From contig ML677358.1 in the NCBI GenBank assembly GCA_007922305.1, forward strand, positions 15,893,564-15,957,563: a stretch of DNA of 64,000 nucleotides. The letters run 5' to 3'. The position numbers and the translations under genes are program-made. Below the pieces are notes generated by a model, which saw only the letters and a list, made by a program, of their open reading frames with translations, was not told where the DNA came from and made no database searches. Shown here piece by piece: positions 47,531 through 59,948 of this stretch. Positions within the stretch are counted from its first letter, which is position 1; each line of letters starts with the position of its first letter. This DNA comes from Dermatemys mawii (taxonomy: Eukaryota; Chordata; Testudines; Dermatemydidae).

Positions 47531-49308
47531 TTCATGCATGGAAACAAGCAAATAGGGCTCCTCAGGTACAAAAGATACTAGAAACCCAAGAGCACCCTGA
47601 CTGCTGGGAGCATGAAGCAGGGCTGAGGTGTGTAGCATTGAAAACAGGCCCATTTGCAATAACTTAAAGCAATGTCCGTGGGCTGAATTCTGCCACCGTG
47701 GCTTTGTGGCCTGGCCGGATGCGGTGTCCATGAGAACCAGCTGGCTCCTTAGTGAGAAGCCCCTCTCAGCAGCGTCCCTTTCCATAGACGTAGAGCCTAT
47801 GACTTCTCCGCCTTCCACCCCGGCGTGGTAGGGGGCTTGCTGAGGTGTTGAGCTGGAAGGAGGCAGTGCTTCCCCCGGCATCCTTGAACAGGCAGCTAAG
47901 CTGAGGATGCCACAACAGGGCTGAGCAGCCTCGGCACCCCCGCAAGGTGCCTTAGCCAGTGAGTTGTTTCACCATCACTTCTTTGGAGCCATCGACCTCA
48001 AAGAAGAGGGGGGGTTGGGGACTCCTCGACTAGGACACTGTCATCTGGGGGAAGGAAAGCACAACCCCTGGAGCCCTCTACTCGAAAGCTACCTTGGGAG
48101 AGTGGGAGGGGGAGACTCTAGCAGATCCCCTGTGCTCCCTGAACTTCTCTGTCTCCCCACAATACACACACACAGTTGCAGGCAACTCCCGAGGGGCAAT
48201 GAGCACATATGTAGGCCTTGGCCTGGAATTAGCCTCTGAAGGGAGATGAAAGGGTCCCGATCCATGGTTGTCCTGGGCACTTTCATGCACTTCCCGTTTC
48301 CTTCTGGGCCCGCACCAGACTTGGCTACAGAGCTGCTGTTGGCCTCTGTGAGCCCCATGCCACCAGTGATTGTCCTAATGGGTGGCCAATAGCAGCACCA
48401 CAGGCGTGAGCCCAGGGTGTGCCGGGTGTGCCCAGGCACGCCCTAATGTCTCAAAAAAAAAGTGGCTTTCAATGCAGAGTGAGGTGCCTTTAAAAGAAAT
48501 AGATAAATAAAATTCCCTGGGCGCACACCCTAATGAAGTGTGCTGTGCGCACCTATGAGCAACACCCCATGGATGGACATAAAGGGTTATAAACCTAGCC
48601 TTGGCCCAGTGTTCGACACACTTGTATACAGTGTAATGCAGTTCAGCATTATCATCTATCATATATGGGCTGTGCGTGTGTGTGTACGTTTGTCACCAAA
48701 TAGTGTTGGTGATGATCACAGGTACATTATAGACAGTTGTCAAAGAGCAAGGTCTGAATTCTTCCGTGTTCTTTGACATGTTTTACTGGACTTAGGGGTC
48801 GGGAGTATAGATTGTAACTGGTAGGGGGCCAATGCTCTCTACGGGACAAAATGACCCCACCTCATCCATGGGGCTACGTCACCCTCTACAGCAGCTGTGA
48901 GCCCTAATTCTCCTGGGGCAGGGGCTGCCCTTTGCTCAGTGCTAGGGAGCCAGCGATTCCTGAGTCCCATCCCTGAAGTTCCAAGTGTGCAATTGAGCTG
49001 GGGGCAGAGGGCGTCCCCTTCTGTCTGAGTAGTGTCCAGCCTACAGCCAAGGCCCCACGTGTGGCCCTGGAGGCTCCAGATCACAGCCGTGGAGGGTGAC
49101 TCTCTTTCAAGATCATTTCATTTTTGAATTGAATCTGTGCTCCCTGAGCTGCCCCCCAGCCACTTGGAAGAGGAAGTTTTTGACTCAGACCCAGTGTGGT
49201 GGGGAGGGGACAGGACATAGGGGGCAGGGCCTGCTTAGCTACCCCCCACCACTTCAGTCTTGGGAGCAATGGGCACTTGAGTGATGCAGAGAAAGCAGAA
49301 GAGGGTGA
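47531..49308. other. Intronic stretch, mostly unrecognised
   Basis: A 140-codon minus frame (47459-47881) begins in unique sequence and runs into the CR1 copy. At 48410-48560 the strings GGGTGTGCCCAGGCACGCCC and GGGCGCACACCCTAATGAAG suggest a small dispersed element with related ends. Otherwise nothing is recognised. Confidence 0.4.
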
Positions 49309-49669
49309 AGAATCTGGAGAGAGAAAGAGTGTGAGAGTGTGTGTTTGAGAGAGTGTGTGAAACAGTGTATGTGTGTGTGTATGTGTGAGAAAGAGAATGA
49401 GTGTGTGAGAAAGAGAGACAATGTGTGTGTGAGAGAGAGAAGGAGAGAGGGAGAGTGTGTGTGAGTGTGAGAAAGAGTGGGTGTGTGTGAGAGAGAGAGT
49501 GAGAGTGTGTGTGTATGTGTGAGAGAGTGTGTGTGACTGTATGTGTGTGTATGTGTGAGAAAGAGAATGAGTGTATGAGAGAGAGACTATGTGTGTGAGA
49601 GAGAGAAAGAGTGAGTGAGAGTGTGTGTGTGTGTGTGAGTGTGTATGTGTGAGAGAGTGAGAGAGTGTA

Positions 49670-49708
<39 letters not shown>

Positions 49709-49712
49709 GAGT
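49309..49712. repeat. GT/GA-rich compound microsatellite, about 540 bp upstream of exon 3
   Basis: About 400 bp of nearly pure G/T/A sequence on the + strand, mixing GTGTGT, GAGAGA, GAGAAAGAGA and TATGTGTG runs; it reads as CA/CT on the other strand and creates spurious Ser-His-Thr open frames there. A block starting ATGTGTGAGAAAGAGAATGA occurs at 49381 and again at 49551, so a longer unit of about 170 bp has been duplicated inside the array. In the GRIA1 pre-mRNA it is a UG/GA-rich tract. Confidence 0.95.
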
Positions 49713-50170
49713 GTGCAAAACATCCTGGCAAGATGCCATAAAAGCCTTGGTGCCCTCCTTCAGAGAGCTGTGCTGGCATTTCTCCTCCCGTGGCTTGGAG
49801 GGCGGTGAGTTGGATGCCAGGTTGACACCTCTGTCACCCAGTGCTCCTCTGACAGAAGCTTGAGCAGCAAGCAGCTGTCGCGCCGTGCCCTCTGGAGCTT
49901 GGGTGATTTATGGGGACCGTCATTTAAAATGCTTTTTTTATGATAATTCTTCCAAACAAGGGTTCAAATCCTAGTGTGAGCAGTGTCTGCAAGGGAGCGG
50001 CGGGAGGGCAGCAAACTCGTTCTCCCTCGCAGTGTCATCTAAGATGCGTTCAGGGCTAGAGAAGGCATGTGGAGCTAAAGGGCAGGGCCTCCCACATCGC
50101 TGGGCTCCCTAACCAAATGCAGGGCAGGATGGCTATACCAGTGTATGTGCCCAGACAGAGGAGTGAATAG

Positions 50171-50779
<609 letters not shown>

Positions 50780-50959
50780 TAGGATAGTTTGGAAAATTCT
50801 CTGAGCTCCCTGCGTTATGTGCACACCAGTCAATTACTAAGGAGAGTCACTGGGCTTCTAGGAACCAATTATCAATATTAAATTTGCTGTTAATAATCCT
50901 TTTTTCCAAAACATAAACAGACGGTATCGTAGCTCTGATGGTAAATAAATGCATAGAAG

Positions 50960-51140
50960 GAAGTGGGATCTGTTGGTTCAAACATGGCCCCTGGGTTCTC
51001 TACTCAGATCTGTCATAAACTCCATGTCTGATGTTGAGCAAGTGCCTTACCCTCTCTGTCTGTTTCCTCATCTCTCAAATGGCTATGAAACGGCAGGAGT
51101 GTTGTGAGGCTTAGACTTGGTGGGGCCTTATGTGGGAGCC
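50960..51140 (+). repeat. Core-SINE (MIR-like) in intron 3
   Basis: GATGTTGAGCAAGTGCCTTA CCCTCTCTGTCTGTTTCCTC and ATCTCTCAAATGGCTATGAA, then GGAGTGTTGTGAGGCTTAGA, follow the MIR core and 3' region. Sense relative to GRIA1. Confidence 0.7.
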
Positions 51141-52029
51141 CGTACACAAGGGGTTTTCACAGGGCAGTCTGTGCCCTCAGGGGAGAGCAGGGACTGCTCC
51201 CTTGAGATGCCCTGGGGATAGAGGGAGGGCCATGCCTGCCCCATGACAGCAAGGTTTGTGGGTAGTGTGTTGAGCTCCCAGAGAAGTGCAGCAACAGGTA
51301 CGCACCTCAGTCCTTCACACTGGTGTTAACTACACACATTTCCAATGCAGGGCTGTGCATATAACACACAAGCGAGCCCTTAAGTGATTGATGTTTGTAA
51401 AGCATTGCAGGGTGCAATGTATTTATTTGTTGCTGTTACCCTTAATACACTAGATAAGTACATCTCATGTAGAGGGGTGATCATACCTCTGACTAATTGC
51501 CTATGTTCATCTGTAAATGAGATTATTATTTCTGTGTTATATATAACCTAGGAGGTTGTGCAAACAGACTGGAATCCACTGTTTCAGTCTGTCATGCCCT
51601 GGCACCTGTTAGACGAGTGCTCTGTGTATATGTAAATAGTTAGTTAATAGATCATATGCCAGTAGGTGGTGCTCAGGGGTACGTAGTACAGCATCTGGAT
51701 TTTGTAGGACCCACTGTGCACTGAAACTGGTGTCCTCTGCTCTTGACAACAGGCTCTTCCTCCCCTCAGTGCAGCAGCAGGTATGCTGCAGATCTGTGTG
51801 CCCTGACAGGTGTCACCCTAGCGCCACCTGTGCTTGACAGTGGAAGTGCAGGAGTTTATTATAATTATTTAAATTACCATCGGGAGTGCCACCTGTGAGG
51901 TACAAAACCCTGGGACATACAGGGTAATCCTGAGCCCAAAAAACTTGACAGCTAGCCGGGTGGGTTGAGTACCCTGACAGACTTCCCAGCAACCTCAAAA
52001 AAGGGGTAATCAGTGAGAATCCATTGCAG

Positions 52030-52265
52030 CAGTGCCCAGAGTCCCAGACTGAGATCAGGCCCCCACCGTGTGTAGAAACACAGAGAGAGACAGTCCCTGA
52101 CCTCAAGCACTTGCAGCCTAAACTGATAAAGGGTGGGATTGTAAAGAGTGGCACACGGGTAAAATCACTTGCCCAATGTCAAACAGCAGGCTAGTGGCAG
52201 TCCCAGGATTAGAACCCAAGACTGGGTACCAGCTCAGTGCCCTATCTACCAGACCGCACTGCCAC
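52030..52265 (-). repeat. Core-SINE (MIR-like) in intron 3, antisense
   Basis: CACTTGCCCAATGTCAAACA GCAGGCTAGTGGCAG, CCCAGGATTAGAACCCAAGA and GTGCCCTATCTACCAGACCG are the antisense core, B box and head. Upstream CAGTCCCTGACCTCAAGCAC belongs to the 3' part. It ends about 295 bp before exon 4. Confidence 0.75.
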
Positions 52266-52531
52266 AGATGGAAGAGGGCTATTCTGAGTGGCATGGCTTA
52301 TAAATGTGAAATATGGATATGATAACTTCTTGCTCTGCAATAGTAGGAAAGAAAGCACAGAAGGAGAAGTCACTATAATATAGTTTGGCTTGGGTAGGAC
52401 GCTTGACTATTAAAAGCTTGCTGGAGTTTTGCGGGGGTCTCGTGATGCTGCATGACCCAAGGCTACAGGCTCCCACGCAGGCCAGGAGAAGGGAAAAAAG
52501 AAAAGGCTAACACACAAGAACTAAATCCTGA

Positions 52532-52881
<350 letters not shown>

Positions 52882-53504
52882 CACAGCAGGATAGGTCCAC
52901 TAAGCCCAGAACCATCTCATCTTTATTATACAGAAGAAATTGTCGAGCTGGGGAAACCTTGGATTTCTCTGGAGCTGCTGAGTCAGCAGGGCTGCTCCAC
53001 AATATTTTCCCTGCAGTTAATTGTTTGACTCCTTTGCAGAGCCCAATACACCAACTGTCTCCCCCCCACAGAGGTGGTTGTGTGTAACCTTCTGACTCTT
53101 AAGGTCTCGGTGCACAGACATTATCACTTTTTTAGTCTCTTCATTCTTCATTTTATTCCTCTGGGTTCAGATATGGGAATGGGATGGATCTGTGCATCAG
53201 AGCAGGGAACCGCCGACCCATCTCTCTGCTTGCTGCCCTGCCTCTAGTCCTCACGCCCACCTCCAGAATGACACACAAGGGCTTCTCCTGCATCTGTCTG
53301 TTCAGTTTCCTCAAATCCAGCCACAACTCCTTCCCCCAGAGCTACCACTAGGCCCTTCCACACCTCTGCGTGGTACCTATGAAACACTTGACAATGCCAA
53401 GACAGCTGGTATGTTGTCCACTGCTTATCATGCTTCTTGTAATTGTCTCTCCATTATCTTGTACTTCCCCCCTCTGTTTGTTGTAGCCCCCTGTCATTTC
53501 CTCG

Positions 53505-53640
53505 TGTCTCTTATTTAGACTGTGAATTACTGGAGAGTGATGGTTGACTTTTCATTGGCTGGGTGTTCCATGACTAGCCCAAAGGGGCCCTAATCTTTGA
53601 CTAAGACTGCTGGGTGCCTCAAACATCATAAATAATAATA
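53505..53640 (+). repeat. LINE/SINE 3' tail in intron 4
   Basis: TTATTTAGACTGTGAATTAC, GGCTGGGTGTTCCATGACTA, AGGGGCCCTAATCTTTGACT and CATCATAAATAATAATA repeat the tail pattern found at 44930. Sense. Confidence 0.65.
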
Positions 53641-54029
53641 GAGTAGGATTTGCCCCTACATGAGGTTAGAGCTCATGAGAGGGGCCAGATTAACTGTTCT
53701 GGAAAGTAAAGTCCTTTCTTTAGCCACAGAGCAGGCATAGCGTTTCTTGACATGTCCAAGGCAATGAAAATCTGGCTAAAGCCATATAAGATCCAACCTT
53801 CCCTGAGCATCTGACACACACTTAACCCATCCAGTAGCATATTTCCTTCCTGGCTGAGTTTACTTCTCACAATATTTCTCTTCTTTTCAGCAATAATGAT
53901 GGCTTGTCTGGGCATTTCTTACAGTGTGTACAGCTAAACTTCTTCACTTTCTCTTTCAATGTTGGTTTATTGAAGAGCTTCTCTGCTTAAACATTGTCTT
54001 TGTGTTTCACAGAAAAATTCTTCTTTGAT

Positions 54030-54340
54030 TTTAAACCAGATCAAATATTGGAGCAAGAAGAGAATTTTTGTACAATTAGGCCTGAGCAAACTATTTACAA
54101 CAAAATTTAAAAGCCTGTAGATTTTACGTATTTATTTCAATTTTGTAAAATGGACCCACCTTTGAAAACAAACCACTCAAAATGTAATGCGTGTTTACTT
54201 TTAAATGGCCCTATTTTATAGTGAGAAACCTCAAGATATTTTAAAGTTTGAAGTTTAAAGTTTCATGAAATGCCCCAAAAATGTGAACTTTGGTAGGAGC
54301 AAAAGAAAACTGCAGAACTTTTCACTGACAAATTTCTGTC
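54030..54340. repeat. Diverged AT-rich dispersed repeat (probable)
   Basis: TTAGGCCTGAGCAAACTATT, CAAAATTTAAAAGCCTGTAG, CAATTTTGTAAAATGGACCC and GAAGTTTAAAGTTTCATGAA share the texture of 19440-19850 and 31010-31350. The family is not identified. Confidence 0.35.
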
Positions 54341-56726
54341 CCCTACTTCCAACATCTTGTCCTCCGGCTTCTCTTCTCTTCACCCACGCTCCCTTGTCAC
54401 TTAAATGATCTTGTTTACCACTAAAACGGCCATCAGCGGCTGGAGGTTCAGCAGTGCCCCTTGTAGTAAAAAATGTGAATTTCCAAATAGAAATGGCAGT
54501 TCGTACTTAGTGAGACGTGGCTTTAGGGCCAGTGCTTAACACCCACCATGCTGAGGTCTTTTGGAAATCTGCCTACTTAGTTTGGTGGCTAACTGGGAAC
54601 TGAGCTCTGGGAAATACAACCCAATTGGACAGAGCACCCTCACAGCATAGGGTCTTTGTGCTCATGAAAATAGGACAGGTGGGTGGTGTACAGGCTTTGG
54701 TCACTCAGTTCCATCTTTACCAGCAGTACCCCTGGCTATTCTAATCCTGCGCCCATGGAGAGCTCTGCAAAGGCACTTCAAACAAGACCTGAAATACCCT
54801 GCCTATTCCAGCCTCAGCAGGGCCTGCTGGCCTAGTGGGTGTTCCACGACATGCAAATATACAGGGGAGACTTCAACTCTGACTTGACCCCAGGTCTCCT
54901 GAAGTCAGCAGCTAGTCTATTTCCTCACTGCACCAGGCAGTCCTATTTACAGATGTCTGCACTTTCTGTCTCTGTCCCACTCTCTTTGTGTGTGTGAGGT
55001 GTTCAAACATCCGCCTCAGCCTCCCTCTGAGATTTCAGCACATTTCCCCCGGCATACACACACCATCCTGTTACTCATGTTAGGTGGCTGTGAATTTTTG
55101 GTCCCCCTAGAATAGAGAGCAGAGGCCATCTCTCTAACATCAGTCTCTCTCACACACACACTCACTTGCTCTCTTTCTCAGACACACCACACATATCATT
55201 GGTGCCAACTTTCAAGTCACTGTGGCTGAGTTCTTAAGAGCTCAGTTCTAAAAGAAATCTTCACTCAAGGGTTAAAGGCATGTGAGAAACCAACCTGATT
55301 TTTCCCTCACCCATGTCTGTGGCAGGGCGTGATTTATCTATGCTGAGGTAACCATCTTTTATGAACTGGGATATCCACTGGGCCATACTGTGTTGTCTTA
55401 GTGGGATAAATAAGTGTTTGCATTCCATCAAAGCACTATGTCATTTCTTCCCTGACGCTCATTAAAATGAGTAACTGGAAACTTCGCCTCTCCGCTGTAT
55501 CACTCTCAGAATGTCTCTCTAATAGACGTCAAACTCTGCCCATTAAGAAGTGGGTAATGGAACCTGAGTGGCTATCAGCATGCAGTCCGACGCTGCCTCT
55601 TTCCATGTTCAGACTAAGTGATAAATGCTATTATAACCTCAGCTTGCCACCTCGGTCTAAAAGCATTAGAACTGAGCATGCACTTTAAAATAAATTAAGA
55701 GAGCAAATAACTGTGTAAAACATAGGAGGCAAGATGCATCACTTGTGTGTATGAGTCGGTAGGCTCCCAGCTCACTGAAAGCTGATTTGTATCCCTCTCC
55801 AATTAATTGAGTCTGACACCTAATAAAATAACATTGGGACAGTTTGGGTGCAAGGAACCAGCACCCTCTATTCACTGGGACATGAGATCATAGCTCCTGG
55901 TCCCACCATATACCCCATGCTTCATTTGTAATGAAAAAGGTGTCGGGCCTCAAGCAATTAGGTGCTGTGGCTCGAGCAATTTTTTTACTTTCATAACTGA
56001 TGCAGCAAGCCGAAGATAATGAGGCTATGAACTCCCGAGTCTAGTGGTGCCAGGTGTCAGCCCTGGCAAGCCCTTGCCCATATTAAACACTGCTTAGTCC
56101 TCTGATCATTTCTAGGGACATCAGTGGAAGAGGGGGGCTTACTGCAGAGGTGCATCTCAATTGACTAAGTAGAAGGGGGCACAGAGTTCTGGTTTTGTTC
56201 CCCAAATCTAGCCCCTGAATCACAAATCCTATGACTCTGAGCATGCACTTGCATAGAAAAAATCTGCTTCCTCCGAGGGATTGCGCTGACCTAGAGCAGT
56301 TCAGACTCATCTGCTTCAGTCACATTTAATGATCTCCCACAGGAGATCTGTGCCGCGTGAAAGGTGGTGGAGGCTAACTTATTTGTATCAAAAAGTGTTA
56401 ACAAATGTATTCTCCAGCGGTGCTAATTGAGGCAGGGATATTAGCATAGGGAGTCAGGCAAGTTTTAATGTTATACAAGAGCACTTCTGCTATGAAAGGC
56501 TAAGGCAGATGAATCAGTTGCACAGGAACAAGTGTTCAATAATTACAAATCCATTTGGTGACAATTATAACAGCAGGGATCTTTATCTGGTTTTGTTTAA
56601 CATTCTTGCATATGACACCTGAGCACTGATAGTTCAGCTGGTAATTCAGAATCCATTCACAGCACCATGGAAGTGAGGAGTTGTTTTGCCTGCTAAAATG
56701 CCTGGTCCAAACAGCGCATATACTCA

Positions 56727-56885
56727 TAGAATATCAGGGTTGGAAGGGATCTCAGGAGGTATCTAGACCAACCCCCTGCTCCAAGCAGGACCAACCCCAC
56801 TAAATCATCCCAGCCAGGGCTTTGTCAAGGCTGACCTTAAAAACCTCTAAGAAAGGAAATTCCACCACCTCCCTAGGTAACCCTC
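56727..56885 (-). mobile_element. CR1 3' end, antisense, in intron 4
   Basis: CATAGAATATCAGGGTTGGA AGGGATCTCAGGAGGT, CTAGACCAACCCCCTGCTCC, AATCATCCCAGCCAGGGCTT and CCACCACCTCCCTAGGTAA are the exact reverse of the 3' end annotated at 31425-31882. It is truncated at 5' after about 155 bp. Confidence 0.9.
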
Positions 56886-57110
56886 AGTAACTGGCAACTC
56901 TTGGGGTGAGGTGTTTGTTTTTTACTAACTGGGCTTTTTCTGCATATGGTTTGGATTATATAGTGATGTGATCTCTGGTTTTAGAAACATGGTGAGAACT
57001 GAACTCCACTAATGGGAATCCACAGACCGAGCAAAAATGATGAGAAGTAGAACAGCTAAAAATCAGTCATTAAGCAGGCACCAGAAACATTTCTGCTCAC
57101 AATTAAACCC

Positions 57111-57414
57111 TAAGCCCCGGTCTACACTTGAGGGAGGGGGGGAATCGATCTAAGATACGCAACTTCAACTACGAGAATAGCGTGGCTGAAGTCAGTGTAC
57201 TTAGATCGACTTACCGCGGCGTCTTCACGGCAGTGAGTCAACTGCTACCACTTCCCCGTTGACTCCACTTGCACCTCTTGCAGCGGTGGAGTACTGGAGT
57301 CGATGGGAGAGCGCTCGGGGATCGATTTATCATGTCTAGACTAGAGGCGATACGTTGACCCCCGATAGATCGATCGCTACCCGCCGGTCTGGCAGGTAGT
57401 GTAGACTTGCCTTA
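57111..57414. mobile_element. CpG-rich TIR element just upstream of exon 5
   Basis: TAAGCCCCGGTCTACACTTG at the left and GTAGTGTAGACTTGCCTTA at the right are inverted terminal sequences sharing GTCTACAC. The outermost TAA and TTA could be a 3-bp duplication of the PIF/Harbinger type, but could also be part of the TIR. The interior has many ATCGAT-type motifs and no open frame. Length is about 304 bp, and it ends 383 bp before exon 5. Confidence 0.7.
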
Positions 57415-57797
57415 AAACAGTATGGGCCTTTAAACAATCATATCGATTAAGAAGTATTGAAAAAGATTGATCCCAAGCGTCCCAAGAATCAGAAGACAGA
57501 GAGACTGTAAGGAGCTCTGGGTATCTTATATAGTGGCACCATGTATATATCATCTTAACACACACACTAAAGGGATTGTCCATTGACTGATTGCTTGATT
57601 CAGAGCAGCTTTGCACTGGGCAAATGGCCTGAAACAGCCCCAGTGTACTAGAGGATCAGGCCTACAGTCCTTAAATCTGAGTCACACTGCGGGAAGTGGA
57701 GGAGGGGGGATTACGTGGCAGGCGGTAACCATCTAAACCATGCTCTCTTTATTTGTTAGCGTAAACTGTTCTAAATGAAACATTTTTGACATTACAG

Positions 57798-57851
57798 ATT
57801 ATCAAGCTTGAAAAAAATGGGATAGGATACCACTACATTCTAGCAAATTTG
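57798..57851 (+). CDS. GRIA1: GRIA1 exon 5 (54-bp exon, GluA1 amino-terminal domain)
   Basis: A short, phase 0-0 exon encoding 18 residues, IIKLEKNGIGYHYILANL, matching GluA1 exactly at the position that follows GQ or GK at the end of exon 4. The 54-bp length is the usual size of this exon in the GRIA family. The acceptor is ACATTTTTGACATTACAG, with a weaker pyrimidine tract than exons 3 and 4; the donor is a consensus GTGAGT after TTG. Third positions are AT-rich (7 of 18 codons end in G or C), in contrast with exon 3. Because it is phase-symmetric, skipping would delete 18 residues without a frameshift. The next exon should begin GFMDIDL and was not found in the remaining 6.1 kb. Confidence 0.96.
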
Positions 57852-59339
57852 GTGAGTTGGATATTTGTTTGTTTCTTATTGCCTCTTTCATGGGTTTTCT
57901 GCTTGGTATTTTCTTGTTGTTAATGAATATTGTGCCTGTGAAAAAATCCAGCTTTAATGGTCACAGAGACAGAAGACCTTTATTTCTCCACCATACGGGT
58001 ACCACAAATTACAAGTGTCCCTCCCAGGGTGTGTCAGCCATGATGCGGTGAGAAGACTGTTTTGTCTCCAGACTCGTTCGTTCTTTGGCCTCTCTGCCAA
58101 GCTGCCAGCAAGAGTGCTAATTAATGCCAATTCTGTGGTAGTATTTTTTGTGTCCTGGGTAGCTGGTTTCTGGAGTCAGATTTTCCAGCTTGTCTCAGCT
58201 AGTCCTATGAGCAGCTGTCAGCTGTGGGAAATGACTTTCATTCTCTATCAGCCTGAACTGCATTTGAATTTGTGTCCCAGAAGTGATGTATTCTGGATCC
58301 TATTAGCAATCCCAGGAGCCTTCTGCGCCCCTGTTGTTAATGGCAACATGCTGAGATCCCTTTATTCTTCCAATAACCTATGAAACTGTTGTGTACTCAC
58401 TGTCAAAAACCCTCCTATGGAAGGCCTGTCCGATGTTCAAAAAGAGGACCTGTGGCTGGTTTCTCCCCTCCTGTGATGAAGAACAGAGATAGGGGGATAC
58501 AGTGGATGGTGGTACAGTTACAGCAGCTGTGTTGTGAGTTGCCTGCTCCCTTAGAGTTTGCCAAAGCCCTTCTTTGCACATATCCTATAACCAGGGGTCT
58601 GTGGGCAGGAGAGGAGGTGACGTGTCAGCAGGGGAGCTGCCACTGTCCCAAGGTCCACAGGGAAACTAGAGTAGTGCCATACCAGAACTAGTGTTGTTAG
58701 AAGAGAATTAATTCTGCTTTGCTGCTTATACCCCCATGAGCGGAGCGGGTGAACCTGGAGGAAAAGACCATCCCTGAAGGTCGCCTTTGGATCGTGAGCT
58801 TGTGCTGTGCTTTTCCAAGACTCCCGACACCTCCAAATTGCAGGCCACATTCCATCCTCTCTGAAGGGAGCACTGGGTTCTTGGCTCAGCCAGGCAAGCT
58901 TGTGCAGTGTTTACAATAGTTTCTGCTCTCCTGCGTCTCCTTCTGTGAAAAGATACCATCAGGCCTTTGATAATTAAACTTTAAACTACCAATTAAATGC
59001 CTTTTCCAGTCCCAGAATAACACTATAATTTACAAGACAAAAATGGACACATAATTACCCCATTCTGGCCTGGTACTGACCCTGCATTCAGTGGAGACAA
59101 TATAATTAGAGTTAAAATGCTAATGTTCCACTGGAGGAAGGTTGGAATTTTTAGAGAGGCAACTAACTGCAGCGTTTATTCAGTATTTGATGTTTTTGTT
59201 ATTATAAATTGGTTAGGTCCCAATCCTGCATCCACTTACTAAAGAGCTTACCTGGAATAAAGTTATTCAGGCTGCTCATGGACTTAAAGTATATGTGCGG
59301 CCAAATGGGGATGGTGAATAAAACAACACCTAGCTCTTA

Positions 59340-59510
59340 GCTAGCTCTTTGCATCAATAGATCTCCAAAGGCTTTGCAAGTGAGGTCAATAGCATTATAC
59401 CCATTTTATAGGTGGGGAAACTGATGCACTGAGCTGTGACATGACTTGTCGTCAAAGACCACACAATAATCCAGTAGCAGAATGGGGAATAGAACCACGT
59501 CAGCACTTCC
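59340..59510 (-). repeat. LINE/SINE fragment, antisense
   Basis: AGATCTCCAAAGGCTTTGCA, CCCATTTTATAGGTGGGGAA ACTGATGCACTGAG and GCAGAATGGGGAATAGAACC are the reverse of a core-SINE tail, core and B box. Followed closely by the LTR-like element at 59575. Confidence 0.65.
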
Positions 59511-59574
59511 CTTCCTCACAGGGGTGAGGATAAACACATTAAAGGTGGAGGCATTTGGGTGTAGTAATAGGGGT

Positions 59575-59948
59575 TGTGGTAAGGTCAGGATTCTTGCCAG
59601 CTGTCAGATGACTCACAGCCAGACCCACTGACTATCTAAAGCAGCTTTATTGTTTCACTTCTCAAATAAACAAACCAGGTCCTCAGCTCACCCTTCACAT
59701 CTCAGGCTTTCCCAGGGAACTCAGGCAATCCCGCTCCTGAATCTCCCTGGCTCATTCTCCCTCATCCGATGCCATCTCACTTCCAGTCCTGTTCCCTTCC
59801 AGCTCTCTTCTCACTAAGATTCCCAGTGACCCTTTACAGCCCAGATGTAGCCCTGTCCCTTTAATTGGCCCAGTTGGGAGCACCTACTTTGATACAAGTC
59901 TGCCTGGCCTGCTGCAGTTACAAAAACCAGGACCAGCCTCCTGTCACA
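59575..59948 (-). mobile_element. LTR-like solo element, antisense
   Basis: On the minus strand it begins TGTGACAGGAGGCTGGTCCT and ends CCTTACCACA (TG...CA). Near its 3' end it has CAATAAAGCTGCTTTA, a good polyadenylation signal context for an LTR R region. Length is about 374 bp. No internal retroviral genes and no clear target duplication were seen. Confidence 0.6.

Noticed and set aside
49081..49779. 232-codon minus-strand open frame rich in Ser-His-Thr (and the overlapping 162-codon frame)
   Set aside because: It is the translation of the CA/CT side of a microsatellite; no domain and no coding signal outside the repeat.
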